DNA of 64,000 nucleotides from Burkholderia diffusa (GCF_001718315.1 NZ_CP013362.1:1612001-1676000), one strand, 5' to 3'; numbered from the stretch's first letter, positions 34,710 through 45,115 are shown. Program-made: numbers and translations. Notes: generated from the sequence alone by a model not told the origin.

Positions 34710-35660
34710 ATGAATGTCCGCTTTCGCCGTCGCTTCCTGACCGCCGCGCTTGCCGCCGTCGCGGTCGCTGCCGCACCGGTCGTCCATGCCCAATCGGCGG
34801 GCAAGCCGAAAGTCGCGCTCGTGATGAAGTCGCTCGCCAACGAGTTCTTCCTGACGATGGAAAACGGCGCGAAGGAATACCAGAAGCACAACGCCGGCCA
34901 GTTCGACCTGATCACGAACGGCATCAAGGACGAGACCGACACCGCGAACCAGATCCGCATCGTCGAGCAGATGATCGTGTCGAAAGTCGATGCGATCGTG
35001 CTCGCGCCGGCCGATTCGAAGGCGCTCGTGCCGGTCGTGAAGAAGGCGGTCGACGCGGGCATCATCGTCGTGAACATCGACAACCGGCTCGATCCCGACG
35101 TGCTGAAGTCGAAGAACCTGAACGTGCCGTTCGTCGGCCCCGACAACCGCAAGGGCGCGCGCAAGATCGGCGACTACCTCGCGAAGCGGCTGAAGGCGGG
35201 CGACCAGGTCGGCATCATCGAAGGCGTGTCGACGACGACCAATGCGCAGCAGCGCACGGCCGGCTTCCAGGACGCGATGAAGGCGGGCGGGATGAAGGTC
35301 GTGTCGGTGCAGTCGGGCGAGTGGGAGATCGACAAGGGCAACGCGGTCGCGTCCGCGATGCTGAACGAGTACCCGAACCTGCGGGCGCTGCTGTGCGGCA
35401 ACGACAACATGGCGATCGGCGCCGTGTCGGCCGTGCGGGCGGCGGGCAAGCAGGGCAAGGTGCTCGTGGTCGGCTACGACAACATCAACGCGATCAAGCC
35501 GATGCTGAAGGACGGCCGCGTGATCGCGACCGCCGACCAGTACGCGGCGAAGCAGGCCGTGTTCGGCATCGACACGGCGCTCAAGGCGATCGCCGAGCAC
35601 CGCAAGCAGGCCGACATGACCGGCGTGGTCGAGACGCCGGTGGATCTCGTGACGAAGTAA
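34710..35660 (+). CDS. rbsB: Ribose-binding periplasmic protein
   Basis: 316 aa from ATG 34710 (AGGAGA seven bases ahead). Signal peptide to VVHA-Q (residue 27). Mature part KPKVALVMKSLANEFFLTMENGAKEYQ is the type I periplasmic-binding fold for pentoses, with DNRLDPD and the hinge-side GVSTTTNAQQRTAGFQDAM. First gene of the rbs operon; delivers ribose or a related sugar to RbsAC. Confidence 0.9.
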   Translation: MNVRFRRRFLTAALAAVAVAAAPVVHAQSAGKPKVALVMKSLANEFFLTMENGAKEYQKHNAGQFDLITNGIKDETDTANQIRIVEQMIVSKVDAIVLAPADSKALVPVVKKAVDAGIIVVNIDNRLDPDVLKSKNLNVPFVGPDNRKGARKIGDYLAKRLKAGDQVGIIEGVSTTTNAQQRTAGFQDAMKAGGMKVVSVQSGEWEIDKGNAVASAMLNEYPNLRALLCGNDNMAIGAVSAVRAAGKQGKVLVVGYDNINAIKPMLKDGRVIATADQYAAKQAVFGIDTALKAIAEHRKQADMTGVVETPVDLVTK

Positions 35661-35799
35661 CGCCGCCCCGCCACGGCCGCCGCGCTCAAGAATCCGGACC
35701 GGCGGCCGTTATACGGAGTGAGCGCGATCACGGCCACTGCAAGCACTTGTGAGCGTCATACCCGCGCGCCGCGTGCGTGCGGCCGCAACCAGGATCGCG

Positions 35800-37407
35800 A
35801 TGGAACCGACCTTCCAACCCTCCCGTTCAGCTGTTCCCGTGCTGTCCGTCTCCGGTGTGGGCAAGACCTATGCCGAACCGGTGCTCGCCGACGTCACACT
35901 GACGCTCGCGCAGGGTGAGGCGCTCGCGCTGACCGGCGAGAACGGCGCGGGAAAGAGCACGCTGTCGAAGATCATCGGCGGGCTCGTCGACCCGACGACC
36001 GGCACCATGCAGCTCTGCGGCCAGGCCTATGCGCCGGCGAGCCGCACGCAGGCCGAGGCGCTCGGCGTGCGCATGGTGATGCAGGAGCTGAACCTGCTGC
36101 CAACGCTGACGGTCGCCGAAAACCTGTTTCTGAATCGTCTGCCGCGGCGCTTCGGCATCATCGATCGCGCGCGGCTGCGCGACGATGCGCGTGCCGCGAT
36201 GGCGCAGGTCGGGCTCGACGCGGTCGATCCCGATACGCCGGTCGGCGCGCTCGGCATCGGCCACCAGCAGATGGTCGAGATCGCGCGCAACCTGATCGGC
36301 GACTGCCGCGTGCTGATCCTCGACGAGCCGACCGCGATGCTGACCGCGCGCGAGGTCGAACTGCTGTTCGAGCAGATCGACCGGCTGAAGGCGCGCGGCG
36401 TGGCGATCGTCTACATCTCGCACCGGCTCGAGGAGCTCGCGCGCGTCGCCGAGCGCGTCGCGGTGCTGCGCGACGGCCGGCTCGTGCATGTCGGCGACAT
36501 GGCCGCGACGACGTCCGACGGGCTCGTCACGCTGATGGTCGGGCGCGAGCTCGGCGAGCACATCGATCTCGGCGCGCGTCATATCGGCGCGCCGCGGCTC
36601 GTCGTGTCGGGCATGACGCGCGGCACGGCCGTGCAGGACGTGTCGCTCGAAGTGCGCTCGGGCGAAATCTTCGGCATCTCGGGGCTGATCGGCGCAGGGC
36701 GCACCGAGCTGCTGCGGTTGATCTACGGCGCGGATACGCCGGACGCCGGGATGATCGCGGTCGGCGATCCGGTAAAACCGGCGCGCATCGGCTCGCCCGT
36801 CGACGCGGTGAAGCACGGCATCGCGCTGATCACCGAGGACCGCAAGGGTGAAGGGCTGCTGTTGTCGCAGTCGGTCACGTCGAACGTGTCGCTCGGCCAG
36901 CTCGACCGGCTCTCGCGCGGCGGCATCGTCGACGCGACGCGCGAGACGGCGCTCGCCGAGCAGCAGATCGACGCGTTGCGGATCCGCACGCACGGCGCCG
37001 CGCAGGCGGTCGGCGAACTGTCGGGCGGCAACCAGCAGAAGGTCGTGATCGGCCGCTGGCTCGCGCGCGACATGGGCGTGCTGCTGTTCGACGAGCCGAC
37101 CCGCGGGATCGACGTCGGCGCCAAGTTCGAGATCTACACACTGATGGGCGCGCTCGCGCGCGAGGGGCGTGCGCTGGTGGTCGTATCGAGCGACCTGCGC
37201 GAGCTGATGCTGATCTGCGACCGGATCGGCGTGATGTCGGCCGGCCGCATGACCGCCGTGTTCGAGCGCGGCAACTGGACCCAGGATGCGCTGCTGGCCG
37301 CGGCGTTCGCCGGCTTCGGCCGCGACGCGCTGCCGGACGGCGCCCGGCATCCGGAAGGCGCGCCGCGCGCGGCTTCCGGCACTTCGACGACAGGACCACA
37401 GCAATGA
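35800..37407 (+). CDS. rbsA: Ribose importer ATPase RbsA (two ABC domains)
   Basis: 535 aa from ATG 35800, which has AGGA at suitable spacing; a GTG at 35749 in frame is less likely. Domain 1: GENGAGKST, GIGHQQMVEIARNL, LILDEPTAML. Domain 2: GLIGAGRTE (degenerate Walker A as usual for this family), LSGGNQQKVVIGRWL, LLFDEPTRGIDVG. This duplicated layout is standard for sugar importers of the RbsA/MglA type. Confidence 0.93.
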   Translation: MEPTFQPSRSAVPVLSVSGVGKTYAEPVLADVTLTLAQGEALALTGENGAGKSTLSKIIGGLVDPTTGTMQLCGQAYAPASRTQAEALGVRMVMQELNLLPTLTVAENLFLNRLPRRFGIIDRARLRDDARAAMAQVGLDAVDPDTPVGALGIGHQQMVEIARNLIGDCRVLILDEPTAMLTAREVELLFEQIDRLKARGVAIVYISHRLEELARVAERVAVLRDGRLVHVGDMAATTSDGLVTLMVGRELGEHIDLGARHIGAPRLVVSGMTRGTAVQDVSLEVRSGEIFGISGLIGAGRTELLRLIYGADTPDAGMIAVGDPVKPARIGSPVDAVKHGIALITEDRKGEGLLLSQSVTSNVSLGQLDRLSRGGIVDATRETALAEQQIDALRIRTHGAAQAVGELSGGNQQKVVIGRWLARDMGVLLFDEPTRGIDVGAKFEIYTLMGALAREGRALVVVSSDLRELMLICDRIGVMSAGRMTAVFERGNWTQDALLAAAFAGFGRDALPDGARHPEGAPRAASGTSTTGPQQ

Positions 37408-38423
37408 CCCAGCCTCCCGTATCCCCGAGCGACGCAGGTGCGCAGCAGACCGTGACGGGGCGTCGCGCGCGCACGCTGTCCGGCACGCGGCTCGGCGTGT
37501 CGAACTACCTCGGGCTCGCCGGCGCGCTCGCCGCGATGATCGCGCTGTTCTCGGCGCTGAGTTCGCATTTCCTGACCTACGATACGTTCAGTACGATCGC
37601 GAACCAGATCCCCGATCTCGTCGTGATGTCGGTCGGGATGACCTTCGTGCTGATCATCGCCGGCATCGACCTGTCGGTCGGCTCGGTGCTCGCGCTGGCC
37701 GCGTCGATGGTCAGCGTGGCTTCGCTGAAGTGGCAGTGGGCGCCGTTGCCGGCCGCGCTGATCGGGATCGCGGTCGCGACCGCGACGGGCTCGCTGACCG
37801 GCGCGATCACGGTCGGCTGGCGGATTCCGTCGTTCATCGTGTCGCTCGGTGTGCTCGAGGCCGCGCGCGGCGTCGCGTACCAGCTGACGAATTCGCGCAC
37901 GGCCTACATCGGCGACGCGTTCGATTTCCTGTCGAACCCGATCGCGCTCGGCATCTCGCCGGCGTTCCTGATCGCGGTCGCGGTGATGATCGCGGCACAG
38001 TTCGTGCTCACGCGCACCGTATTCGGACGCTATCTCGTCGGGATCGGCACGAACGAAGAGGCGGTACGGCTTGCCGGGGTTAACCCGCGTCCGTATAAAA
38101 TCCTCGTATTCGCATTGATGGGCGCGCTCGCGGGGCTCGCTTCGCTGTTCCAGATCTCGCGGCTCGAGGCCGCCGATCCGAACGCGGGCGCGGGCGTCGA
38201 GCTGCAGGTGATCGCAGCCGTCGTGATCGGCGGCACGAGCCTGATGGGCGGGCGCGGCTCGGTGATCAGCACGTTCTTCGGCGTGTTGATCATCTCGGTG
38301 CTGGCCGCCGGGCTCGCTCAGATTGGCGCGAACGAGCCGACCAAACGGATCATCACCGGGGCGGTGATCGTGGTCGCGGTCGTGCTCGACACCTATCGCA
38401 GCCGGCGCGCGCGCGCCCGGTAG
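37404..38423 (+). CDS. rbsC: Ribose importer permease RbsC
   Basis: 339 aa with about ten membrane helices. The family blocks PDLVVMSVGMTFVLIIAGIDLSVGSVLAL and TNEEAVRLAGVNPRPYKILVF, and QVIAAVVIGGTSLMGGRGS, are clear. Starts within the rbsA stop (ATGA), so translation is coupled. A 35-residue polar N-terminus precedes the first helix. Confidence 0.93.
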   Translation: MTQPPVSPSDAGAQQTVTGRRARTLSGTRLGVSNYLGLAGALAAMIALFSALSSHFLTYDTFSTIANQIPDLVVMSVGMTFVLIIAGIDLSVGSVLALAASMVSVASLKWQWAPLPAALIGIAVATATGSLTGAITVGWRIPSFIVSLGVLEAARGVAYQLTNSRTAYIGDAFDFLSNPIALGISPAFLIAVAVMIAAQFVLTRTVFGRYLVGIGTNEEAVRLAGVNPRPYKILVFALMGALAGLASLFQISRLEAADPNAGAGVELQVIAAVVIGGTSLMGGRGSVISTFFGVLIISVLAAGLAQIGANEPTKRIITGAVIVVAVVLDTYRSRRARAR

Positions 38424-38458
38424 AACTATACGGAAAGCAGACCAGAGAGAAACGGGAA

Positions 38459-39490
38459 ATGGCGACGATCAAGGATGTGGCGGCCATGGCGGGCGTGTCG
38501 TTTACGACCGTCTCGCACGTGGTGAACAATTCGCGGCCGGTGTCCGCGGATGTGCGTGCGAAGGTCGAGGGCGCGATCCGCGAGCTGAATTACGTGCCAT
38601 CGGCCGTGGCGCGCTCGCTGAAGGCGCGCGCGACGGCGACCATCGGCCTCGTCGTGCCGAACAGCACGAATCCGTACTTCGCGGAGCTTGCGCGCGGCAT
38701 CGAGGACCAGTGCGCGGCCAACGGCTATTGCGTGTTCTTCTGCAACTCGGACGACGACCCCGTGAAGCAGCGCAACTACCTGCGCGTGCTGCAGGAAAAG
38801 CGCATCGATGGGCTGATCGTCGCGTCGGCCGGCGAGGATACGGTGCTCGCGCAGACGCTTGCGGACGCGCATGCGCCGCTCGTCGTCGTCGACCGCAATA
38901 TCGAGGGGCTCGCGGCCGACCTCGTGCAGATCGACCACGAACGCGGCGCCTATCTGGCGACGCGTCACCTGCTCGAACTCGGGCATGCGAAGATCGGCTG
39001 CATCACCGGGCCGACCGACACGGCAGTCAGTGCGATGCGCGTGCACGGCTTCATCCGTGCGATGGCCGAGCGCGGGATCGACATCGTGCCGGGCGCGATC
39101 GCGGAAAGCGATTTTTCGTGCCTCGGCGGCTACCACGCGGCGTCGCGGCTGTTCGAGTCGGTGCATCCCAGCGCGATTTTCGCGGGCAACGACCTGATGG
39201 GCGTCGGCGCGCTGCGCGCGGCGGCCGAGCGCGGCATGCGCGTGCCGGACGACTGCTCGATCATCGGCTTCGACGACATCGAATTCTCCCGTTACACGTA
39301 TCCGGCGCTGTCGACGGTCGGCCAGTCGGTGCGCGCGCTCGGCGAAATGGCCGCGCAAACGCTGATCGAGCGGATCGGCGGCGGTTCGACGGCCGCGCCG
39401 AGCCGTCGTCGCGTCGTGTCGCCGCGCCTCGTGCTGCGCGAATCGACCGCGGTCTACCGCGAGCCGGCCGCGCCGGGTGCTTGCGCATGA
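38459..39490 (+). CDS. rbsR: LacI-family repressor RbsR
   Basis: 343 aa. HTH ATIKDVAAMAGVSFTTVSHVVNN with hinge helix ARSLKARAT, then a sugar-binding core (IGLVVPNSTNPYFAELARGIEDQC, CSIIGFDDIEFSRY). Located between rbsC and rbsK, as in many Burkholderia, it should repress the operon through the palindrome before rbsB and be released by ribose or its phosphate. Overlaps rbsK by four bases. Confidence 0.9.
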   Translation: MATIKDVAAMAGVSFTTVSHVVNNSRPVSADVRAKVEGAIRELNYVPSAVARSLKARATATIGLVVPNSTNPYFAELARGIEDQCAANGYCVFFCNSDDDPVKQRNYLRVLQEKRIDGLIVASAGEDTVLAQTLADAHAPLVVVDRNIEGLAADLVQIDHERGAYLATRHLLELGHAKIGCITGPTDTAVSAMRVHGFIRAMAERGIDIVPGAIAESDFSCLGGYHAASRLFESVHPSAIFAGNDLMGVGALRAAAERGMRVPDDCSIIGFDDIEFSRYTYPALSTVGQSVRALGEMAAQTLIERIGGGSTAAPSRRRVVSPRLVLRESTAVYREPAAPGACA

Positions 39491-40416
39491 CGGCGCGTGC
39501 GGTGGGCGCCGGCCGCGTGACGGTGGTCGGAAGCCTCAACATGGATCTCGTCGTACGGGCGCCGCGGCTGCCGTTGCCGGGCGAAACGCTCGCCGGCCAT
39601 GCGTACGCGCAGGCCGCAGGCGGCAAGGGCGGCAACCAGGCCGTCGCGGCCGCGCGGCTCGGCGCGCAGGTCGCGATGATCGGCTGCGTTGGCGCGGATG
39701 CGCACGGTATCGCGCTGCGGGCCGGCCTCGAGACCGAAGGCATCGACTGCTCGCGGCTCGCGACGAGCGCGACGGCGTCGACCGGTGTCGCGCTGATCGT
39801 CGTCGACGATGCGAGCCAGAACGCGATCGTGATCGTCGCAGGGAGCAATGGCGAAGTGACGGCCGAGATGGTTGCGCAGCACGAGGCTATTCTCGCCGCG
39901 ACCGACGTGCTGATCTGCCAGCTCGAGACGCCGCCCGACGCCGTGTTCGCGGCGCTGTCGGCCGGGCGGCGGCTTGGCCGTACCGTGGTGCTCAATCCGG
40001 CGCCGGCCGTCGCGCCGCTGCCGGACGGCTGGCTGCCGCTGGTCGACTACCTGATTCCAAATGAAGTGGAAGCGGCGGCGCTGACCGGGCTGCCGGTGCG
40101 CAATCCGGCCGAGGCGGAAGCCGCGGCGCGTGCGCTGCACGCGGCCGGCGCGCGCAACGTGCTGATCACGCTCGGCGCGCGGGGCGTGTTCGCGCTGACG
40201 GCCGACGGCGCGGCGCGCCACTATCCGGCGCCCGTCGTCAAGGCCGTCGACACGACTGCGGCCGGCGATACCTTCATCGGCGGTTTCGCCGCGCGCCTTG
40301 CGGCAGGCGAAGCCGTCGACACGGCCATCCGCTTCGCGCAACGCGCGGCGGCGTTGTCGGTCACGCGCGCAGGCGCGCAACCGTCGATTCCCACCCTCGC
40401 CGAACTGGCCGAATAG
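39487..40416 (+). CDS. rbsK: Ribokinase
   Basis: 309 aa from ATG 39487 within the rbsR stop. PfkB-family motifs: VVGSLNMDLVVR, substrate loop AAGGKGGNQAVAAARLG, VLNPAP, and DTTAAGDTFIGGF with the catalytic Asp. It phosphorylates incoming ribose at C5 and completes the pathway encoded by rbsBACRK. No phosphate-isomerase or rbsD mutarotase gene is present in the cluster. Confidence 0.93.
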   Translation: MTARAVGAGRVTVVGSLNMDLVVRAPRLPLPGETLAGHAYAQAAGGKGGNQAVAAARLGAQVAMIGCVGADAHGIALRAGLETEGIDCSRLATSATASTGVALIVVDDASQNAIVIVAGSNGEVTAEMVAQHEAILAATDVLICQLETPPDAVFAALSAGRRLGRTVVLNPAPAVAPLPDGWLPLVDYLIPNEVEAAALTGLPVRNPAEAEAAARALHAAGARNVLITLGARGVFALTADGAARHYPAPVVKAVDTTAAGDTFIGGFAARLAAGEAVDTAIRFAQRAAALSVTRAGAQPSIPTLAELAE

Positions 40417-40905
40417 GGCTAGAGCCCGTTCACCCTAATAACGGGCCGGTCCCACGAACGAATTTTTCAAAACACGGGAACGTGCGTCGCCGCCCGTATT
40501 GCAGCGTCGCGCGTCGCTTGTTCTCCAAGGGGACTTCCTGCGGGGCGTCTGGCTCGACCAAACGGCGCTCCTTGCTTCTTGCGCTACGACCGGCAACGCA
40601 CGTTCGCAAGCCCGCTATTAGCGTGAACAGGCCCTGGGTAGCGTATCTCGGCCGGCGCGTGCTACAGCAGGCGGCCGGCCATCTTCCTCCAATTGCCTCG
40701 CCGTGCTGCTCGCCACGCGCTGTCGCGTGGCGGCCCGCAATGCTTCGCCCCTATTATTCATCAATATGTAATGAACCAAGGAATTGATGAAAAAAATGAC
40801 GCCAATGGCATCAAGTTGTGCAACAACCGGTCGTAAATGCACAGGGCGAAACACTGTTTCGAAAAACGGGCCTCGGCCCGTTCATGATGACGCAATACGG
40901 GAAGG
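40417..40905. other. Gap between rbsK and the chemoreceptor gene
   Basis: 489 bases with no gene. GCCCGTT/AACGGGC at 40424-40446 could be a weak terminator for rbsK. A second hairpin ACGGGCC-TC-GGCCCGT at 40866-40881 lies in the likely leader of the chemoreceptor gene. The stretch 40755-40800 is AT-rich and may hold its promoter. Confidence 0.45.
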
Positions 40906-42669
40906 ATGATGGTGATCGGAAACCTGACGATACGTGCACGCATCGGTTTGACGATGGCGTTTCTCGCGGTCCTGCTGGGGGTGATCGGCGTGCTGGGCGT
41001 GTACGGGATGACGCGCTCGAACGACGCGACGCGCGAGATTTTCACGAACCAGATGCCGAGCGCGGTCGATGTGGCCGCTGCCGAAATGTACGCGGCGCGT
41101 GAGCGCCTGGCGCTCGATCGCGCCGCGTTGCTGGCGGGGACACCCGAATCGGCTGTCGCAGTGGAGCGTAGCCGCGCGATGCGCGCGCAGTCCGATTCGT
41201 GGTGGAAAAAGTACCTCGCGCTGCCGCGCGATGCGGAGGAGGACCGACTCGCGCAGGACGTCGCCGCGAAGCGGCAGGCGCTACAGCGCGGGTGCGACAC
41301 GTTCGGAGGCCTTGTCGTGACAGGCGATCGCGACCGGATCGGCGAAGGCGCCAAGCAGATCCAGGTGCTTTACAACGATCTCGCGGTGGCGAGCGAGGCG
41401 CTGCGCAGTTTCCAGTTCACCGCCGCGCAGGCGGGCTTCGATCAGTCGGAATCGACGTTCGACACGTTGCGCGTGCTGTCGATCGTTCTGCTGTTGGCTG
41501 GTCTGGTCGCTGCGGTGCTGTCGTGGCTGACGCTCAGCCGTGCGATCGGCCGTCCGCTCGCGGACGCGCTCGCGCATTTCGACGCGATCGCCGCCGGCGA
41601 CCTGCGCCGCTCGATCGTGGTGCAGCGGCGCGACGAAATGGGCCAGCTCCTCGACGGTCTCGCGAAGATGCAACGCGGGCTGGTCGACACGGTGCGCACC
41701 GTGCGCGGCGGCAGTGAGTCGATCGCGACCGCGGCCCGACAGATCGCCGCCGGCAACATCGACCTGTCGTCGCGCACGGAAGAGCAGGCGTCCGCGCTGC
41801 AGGAAACCGCATCGAGCATGGAGCAGCTGACCGGCACGGTGAAGCAGAACGCGGACAATGCGCGGCAGGCAAGCTCGCTGGCCGCCAACGCGTCGGAAAT
41901 TGCAAACAAGGGCAACACGGTGGTCGGCCAGGTGGTTGGCACGATGGGTGAGATCAACGCCAGCTCGGCGAAGATCGCGGACATCATCGCAATCATCGAG
42001 GGAATCGCGTTCCAGACCAACATCCTGGCGCTGAACGCGGCCGTCGAAGCCGCGCGTGCCGGCGAGGAAGGCCGCGGCTTCGCGGTCGTCGCGGGCGAGG
42101 TGCGCAGCCTCGCGCAGCGTTCGTCGAGCGCGGCCAAGGAGATCAAGGCGCTGATCGACGCGTCGGTGGAGCGCATCCGGACGGGCTCGACGCTGGTCGA
42201 CGAAGCCGGCCGCACGATGAGCGACGTGATCAGTGCGGTGCAGCGCGTGACGGACATCATGGGCGAGATCGCGGCGGCATCCGAGGAGCAGAGCGGCGGC
42301 ATCGATCAGGTCGCGCGTGCGGTCGCGCAGATGGACGAGGTCACGCAGCAGAATGCCGCGCTCGTCGAGGAAGCGGCGGCGGCCGCGCAATCGCTCGATG
42401 AGCAGGCTGCGCGCCTGCGCGAAACGGCGTCGGTGTTCCGGATCGACGACGACGCGGCGGGGCCGGCAGCCACCTCGGTGCGTCAAGCGCCGCGCGCGGT
42501 GGCCGCCCCGGCTGTCGTGCCGGTTTCGCCGCCCGCTCCCGCCGGGGCGCGCAACGATCGCGACGCTGCGCCGAAGCGCGCCGCGCCGGCACGCAAGCCG
42601 GCGGCCGCGGCCGCCGTACCCGCACCGGCGCTTGCGTCTGCCGGCGCCGACGACTGGGAAACGTTCTGA
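40906..42669 (+). CDS. Methyl-accepting chemotaxis protein (Tsr/Tar type)
   Basis: 587 aa. Membrane helix 1 near residues 12-33, a helical-bundle ligand domain to about 185 ([21 protein letters not shown]), helix 2 ([19 protein letters not shown]), HAMP, then the signalling tip with [49 protein letters not shown]. An Ala/Pro linker leads to a C-terminal DWETF, the pentapeptide type that tethers CheR and CheB. The start is uncertain: GGGAAGG abuts ATG 40906, so ATG 40909 or GTG 40912 may be used. It follows the ribose operon, but a ribose ligand is only a guess. Confidence 0.9.
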   Translation: MMVIGNLTIRARIGLTMAFLAVLLGVIGVLGVYGMTRSNDATREIFTNQMPSAVDVAAAEMYAARERLALDRAALLAGTPESAVAVERSRAMRAQSDSWWKKYLALPRDAEEDRLAQDVAAKRQALQRGCDTFGGLVVTGDRDRIGEGAKQIQVLYNDLAVASEALRSFQFTAAQAGFDQSESTFDTLRVLSIVLLLAGLVAAVLSWLTLSRAIGRPLADALAHFDAIAAGDLRRSIVVQRRDEMGQLLDGLAKMQRGLVDTVRTVRGGSESIATAARQIAAGNIDLSSRTEEQASALQETASSMEQLTGTVKQNADNARQASSLAANASEIANKGNTVVGQVVGTMGEINASSAKIADIIAIIEGIAFQTNILALNAAVEAARAGEEGRGFAVVAGEVRSLAQRSSSAAKEIKALIDASVERIRTGSTLVDEAGRTMSDVISAVQRVTDIMGEIAAASEEQSGGIDQVARAVAQMDEVTQQNAALVEEAAAAAQSLDEQAARLRETASVFRIDDDAAGPAATSVRQAPRAVAAPAVVPVSPPAPAGARNDRDAAPKRAAPARKPAAAAAVPAPALASAGADDWETF

Positions 42670-42710
42670 GTCGCGCACGCCGCGCATCTATCCCCATTTG
42701 GCAGCACACG

Positions 42711-42735
42711 ACGCCCGCGACATGCGGGCGTTGTC
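42711..42735 (+). terminator. Terminator after the chemoreceptor gene
   Basis: ACGCCCGC/GCGGGCGT around a 5-base loop, followed by TGTCGTTT, 42 bases after the stop codon. Confidence 0.7.
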
Positions 42736-43177
42736 GTTTCGGCGACCGACGGAATGTGACAGCGCGCGTGAACGTTCGTGCATCGCCGCGCGTTGGATGT
42801 GCACATCGGTGCTACGGGTATCTCCGGACGATGCGAGAAAAATTTGTAACGGTGCGCGCGGCGTGTCGTCGAAAACGTCTGCTCGAACGTCTACGGATGA
42901 AGGGGAGAGTGAAGGGTGCGGCGCAACGCGCGGAGGTATCCAACGCACGAGACGTTCCGATGCTCGACGAGACGCGGCGGATGCAATTTCTGCGGCTCGG
43001 GAGATCGATTGTAAAGCGTCGAAATGCGTTGTCCAAGCGGTGTTGTCGAGAATGACGAACTTCATACGAAGAGTTCGTGAAAAAAAATAAGAAAGGGTTT
43101 AGGATGAATTCGAACGCGCTTGCTTCTGTGCAGTCATAGAAGGCAGGTGCGTCTTCAGACTCAGGCGAGGAGGTAGC
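42736..43177. other. Long leader/promoter region of the prkA operon
   Basis: 442 bases without a gene. An imperfect hairpin (CGAACTTC ... GAAGAGTTCG) near 43050-43077 is followed by GTGAAAAAAAATAAG. AT content rises from 43050 on. I looked for a -24/-12 (sigma-54) promoter and found no good match. AGGAGGT just before ATG 43178 is the prkA ribosome site. Confidence 0.45.
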
Positions 43178-45100
43178 ATGGATATTTACAGCAGCTTCGC
43201 GAACCGCTTCGAAAAAACGCGAGAGGAAGAGTTCTCGCTGGAGGAGTACCTCGCGCTCTGCAAGAACGATCCGTCAGCGTACGCCACGGCAGGCGAACGC
43301 ATGCTGGCTGCAATCGGGGAACCAGAACAAATCGATACCCGCAACGACCCGCGCCTGTCGCGGATCTTCGCGAACAAGGTTATCAAGGTTTATCCCGCGT
43401 TCCGTGAGTTCTACGGAATGGAGGAAGTGATCGAGCAGGTGGTCGCGTACTTCCGCCACGCTGCGCAAGGGCTCGAAGAGAAGAAGCAGATCCTCTACCT
43501 GCTCGGGCCGGTGGGCGGCGGCAAGTCGTCGATCGCCGAGCGCCTGAAGCAACTGATGGAGCGCGTGCCGTTCTATGCGCTCAAGGGTTCGCCCGTCAAC
43601 GAATCGCCGCTCGGGCTGTTCGACTACGACGAAGACGGCCCGATCCTCGAAGAGCAATACGGCATTCCGCGCCGCTACCTGAAGAGCATCCTGAGTCCGT
43701 GGGCCGTCAAGCGCCTGCACGAATACAACGGTGACATCCGCCAGTTCCGCGTGGTGCGCCGCTATCCGTCGATCCTTCGGCAGATCGGCATCGCGAAGAC
43801 GGAGCCTGGCGACGAGAACAACCAGGACATCTCGTCGCTCGTCGGCAAGGTCGACATCCGCAAGCTCGAACAGTACGCGCAGGACGATGCCGATGCGTAC
43901 AGCTACTCGGGCGGCCTGTGTCTCGCGAACCAGGGGCTGCTCGAATTCGTCGAAATGTTCAAGGCGCCGATCAAGGTGCTGCACCCGCTGTTGACCGCGA
44001 CGCAGGAAGGCAACTTCAAGGGTACCGAAGGATTCGGCGCGATTCCGTTCGACGGGGTGATCCTCGCGCACTCGAACGAGTCGGAGTGGAAGGCATTCCG
44101 CAACAACCGCAATAACGAGGCACTGCTCGACCGTATCTTCGTCGTGAAGGTGCCGTACTGCCTGCGCGTGTCGGAAGAAATCAAGATCTACGAGAAGCTG
44201 ATCCGCAATTCGTCGCTCGCCGAGGCCGTGTGCGCGCCGGGCACGCTGAAGATGATGTCGCAGTTCTCGGTGCTGTCGCGTCTGCACGAGCCGGAGAATT
44301 CGAGCCTGTTCTCGAAGATGCAGGTGTACGACGGCGAAAACCTGAAGGACACCGATCCGAAGGCGAAGTCGTACCAGGAGTATCGCGACTACGCGGGTGT
44401 GGACGAAGGGATGACGGGCGTGTCGACACGCTTCGCGTTCAAGATCCTGTCGCGCGTATTCAACTTCGATACGAGCGAGGTCGCGGCGAACCCCGTGCAT
44501 CTGATGTACGTGCTCGAGCAGCAGATCGAACGCGAGCAGTTTCCGCCGGAGACGGAGCAGAAGTACCTGTCGTTCGTGAAGGACGTCCTGGCGTCGCGCT
44601 ACGCGGAGTTCATCGGCAAGGAGATCCAGACGGCGTATCTCGAGTCGTATTCGGAGTACGGGCAGAACATCTTCGATCGCTACGTCACGTATGCGGACTT
44701 CTGGATCCAGGATCAGGAATTCCGCGATCACGACACGGGCGAGAGCTTCGATCGCGCGGCGCTGAATGCGGAACTCGAGAAGATCGAGAAGCCCGCCGGA
44801 ATCAGCAATCCGAAGGATTTCCGCAACGAGATCGTGAACTTCGTGTTGCGCGCGCGGGCGGCGAACGCCGGGAAGAACCCCGTGTGGACGAGCTACGAGA
44901 AGTTGCGCGTCGTGATCGAGAAGAAGATGTTCTCGAATACCGAGGAACTGTTACCGGTCATTTCGTTCAACGCGAAGGGTTCGGCGGAGGAGCAACGCAA
45001 GCATGAGGACTTTGTGAACCGGATGGTCGCGAAGGGCTATACGCCGAAGCAGGTGAGGCTGCTTTGCGACTGGTACCTGCGCGTGCGCAAGTCGTCATGA
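43178..45100 (+). CDS. prkA: PrkA-type serine kinase / AAA+ protein YeaG
   Basis: 640 aa, full length for the family. N-terminal PrkA AAA+ domain with Walker A GPVGGGKSS near residue 112 and conserved KVYPAFREFYGMEEVIEQVV. The C-terminal kinase-like domain covers about 390-640 (GVSTRFAFKILSRVFNFD). It is the first gene of the yeaG-yeaH-ycgB stress module, which in enterobacteria is induced by stationary phase and nitrogen starvation and in Bacillus relates to sporulation control. Substrate in Burkholderia unknown. Confidence 0.95.
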   Translation: MDIYSSFANRFEKTREEEFSLEEYLALCKNDPSAYATAGERMLAAIGEPEQIDTRNDPRLSRIFANKVIKVYPAFREFYGMEEVIEQVVAYFRHAAQGLEEKKQILYLLGPVGGGKSSIAERLKQLMERVPFYALKGSPVNESPLGLFDYDEDGPILEEQYGIPRRYLKSILSPWAVKRLHEYNGDIRQFRVVRRYPSILRQIGIAKTEPGDENNQDISSLVGKVDIRKLEQYAQDDADAYSYSGGLCLANQGLLEFVEMFKAPIKVLHPLLTATQEGNFKGTEGFGAIPFDGVILAHSNESEWKAFRNNRNNEALLDRIFVVKVPYCLRVSEEIKIYEKLIRNSSLAEAVCAPGTLKMMSQFSVLSRLHEPENSSLFSKMQVYDGENLKDTDPKAKSYQEYRDYAGVDEGMTGVSTRFAFKILSRVFNFDTSEVAANPVHLMYVLEQQIEREQFPPETEQKYLSFVKDVLASRYAEFIGKEIQTAYLESYSEYGQNIFDRYVTYADFWIQDQEFRDHDTGESFDRAALNAELEKIEKPAGISNPKDFRNEIVNFVLRARAANAGKNPVWTSYEKLRVVIEKKMFSNTEELLPVISFNAKGSAEEQRKHEDFVNRMVAKGYTPKQVRLLCDWYLRVRKSS

Positions 45101-45115
45101 CGCGCGCGGTACCGC

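Noticed and set aside
35827..37404. 525-codon minus-strand frame opposite rbsA
   Set aside because: Antisense shadow of a two-domain ABC ATPase; no protein-like features.
41281..42687. 468-codon minus-strand frame opposite the chemoreceptor
   Set aside because: Antisense shadow; the plus-strand frame has all signalling-domain motifs.
42736..43177. Sigma-54 promoter upstream of prkA
   Set aside because: I found no GG-N10-GC element of acceptable quality; expectation from other bacteria is not enough.
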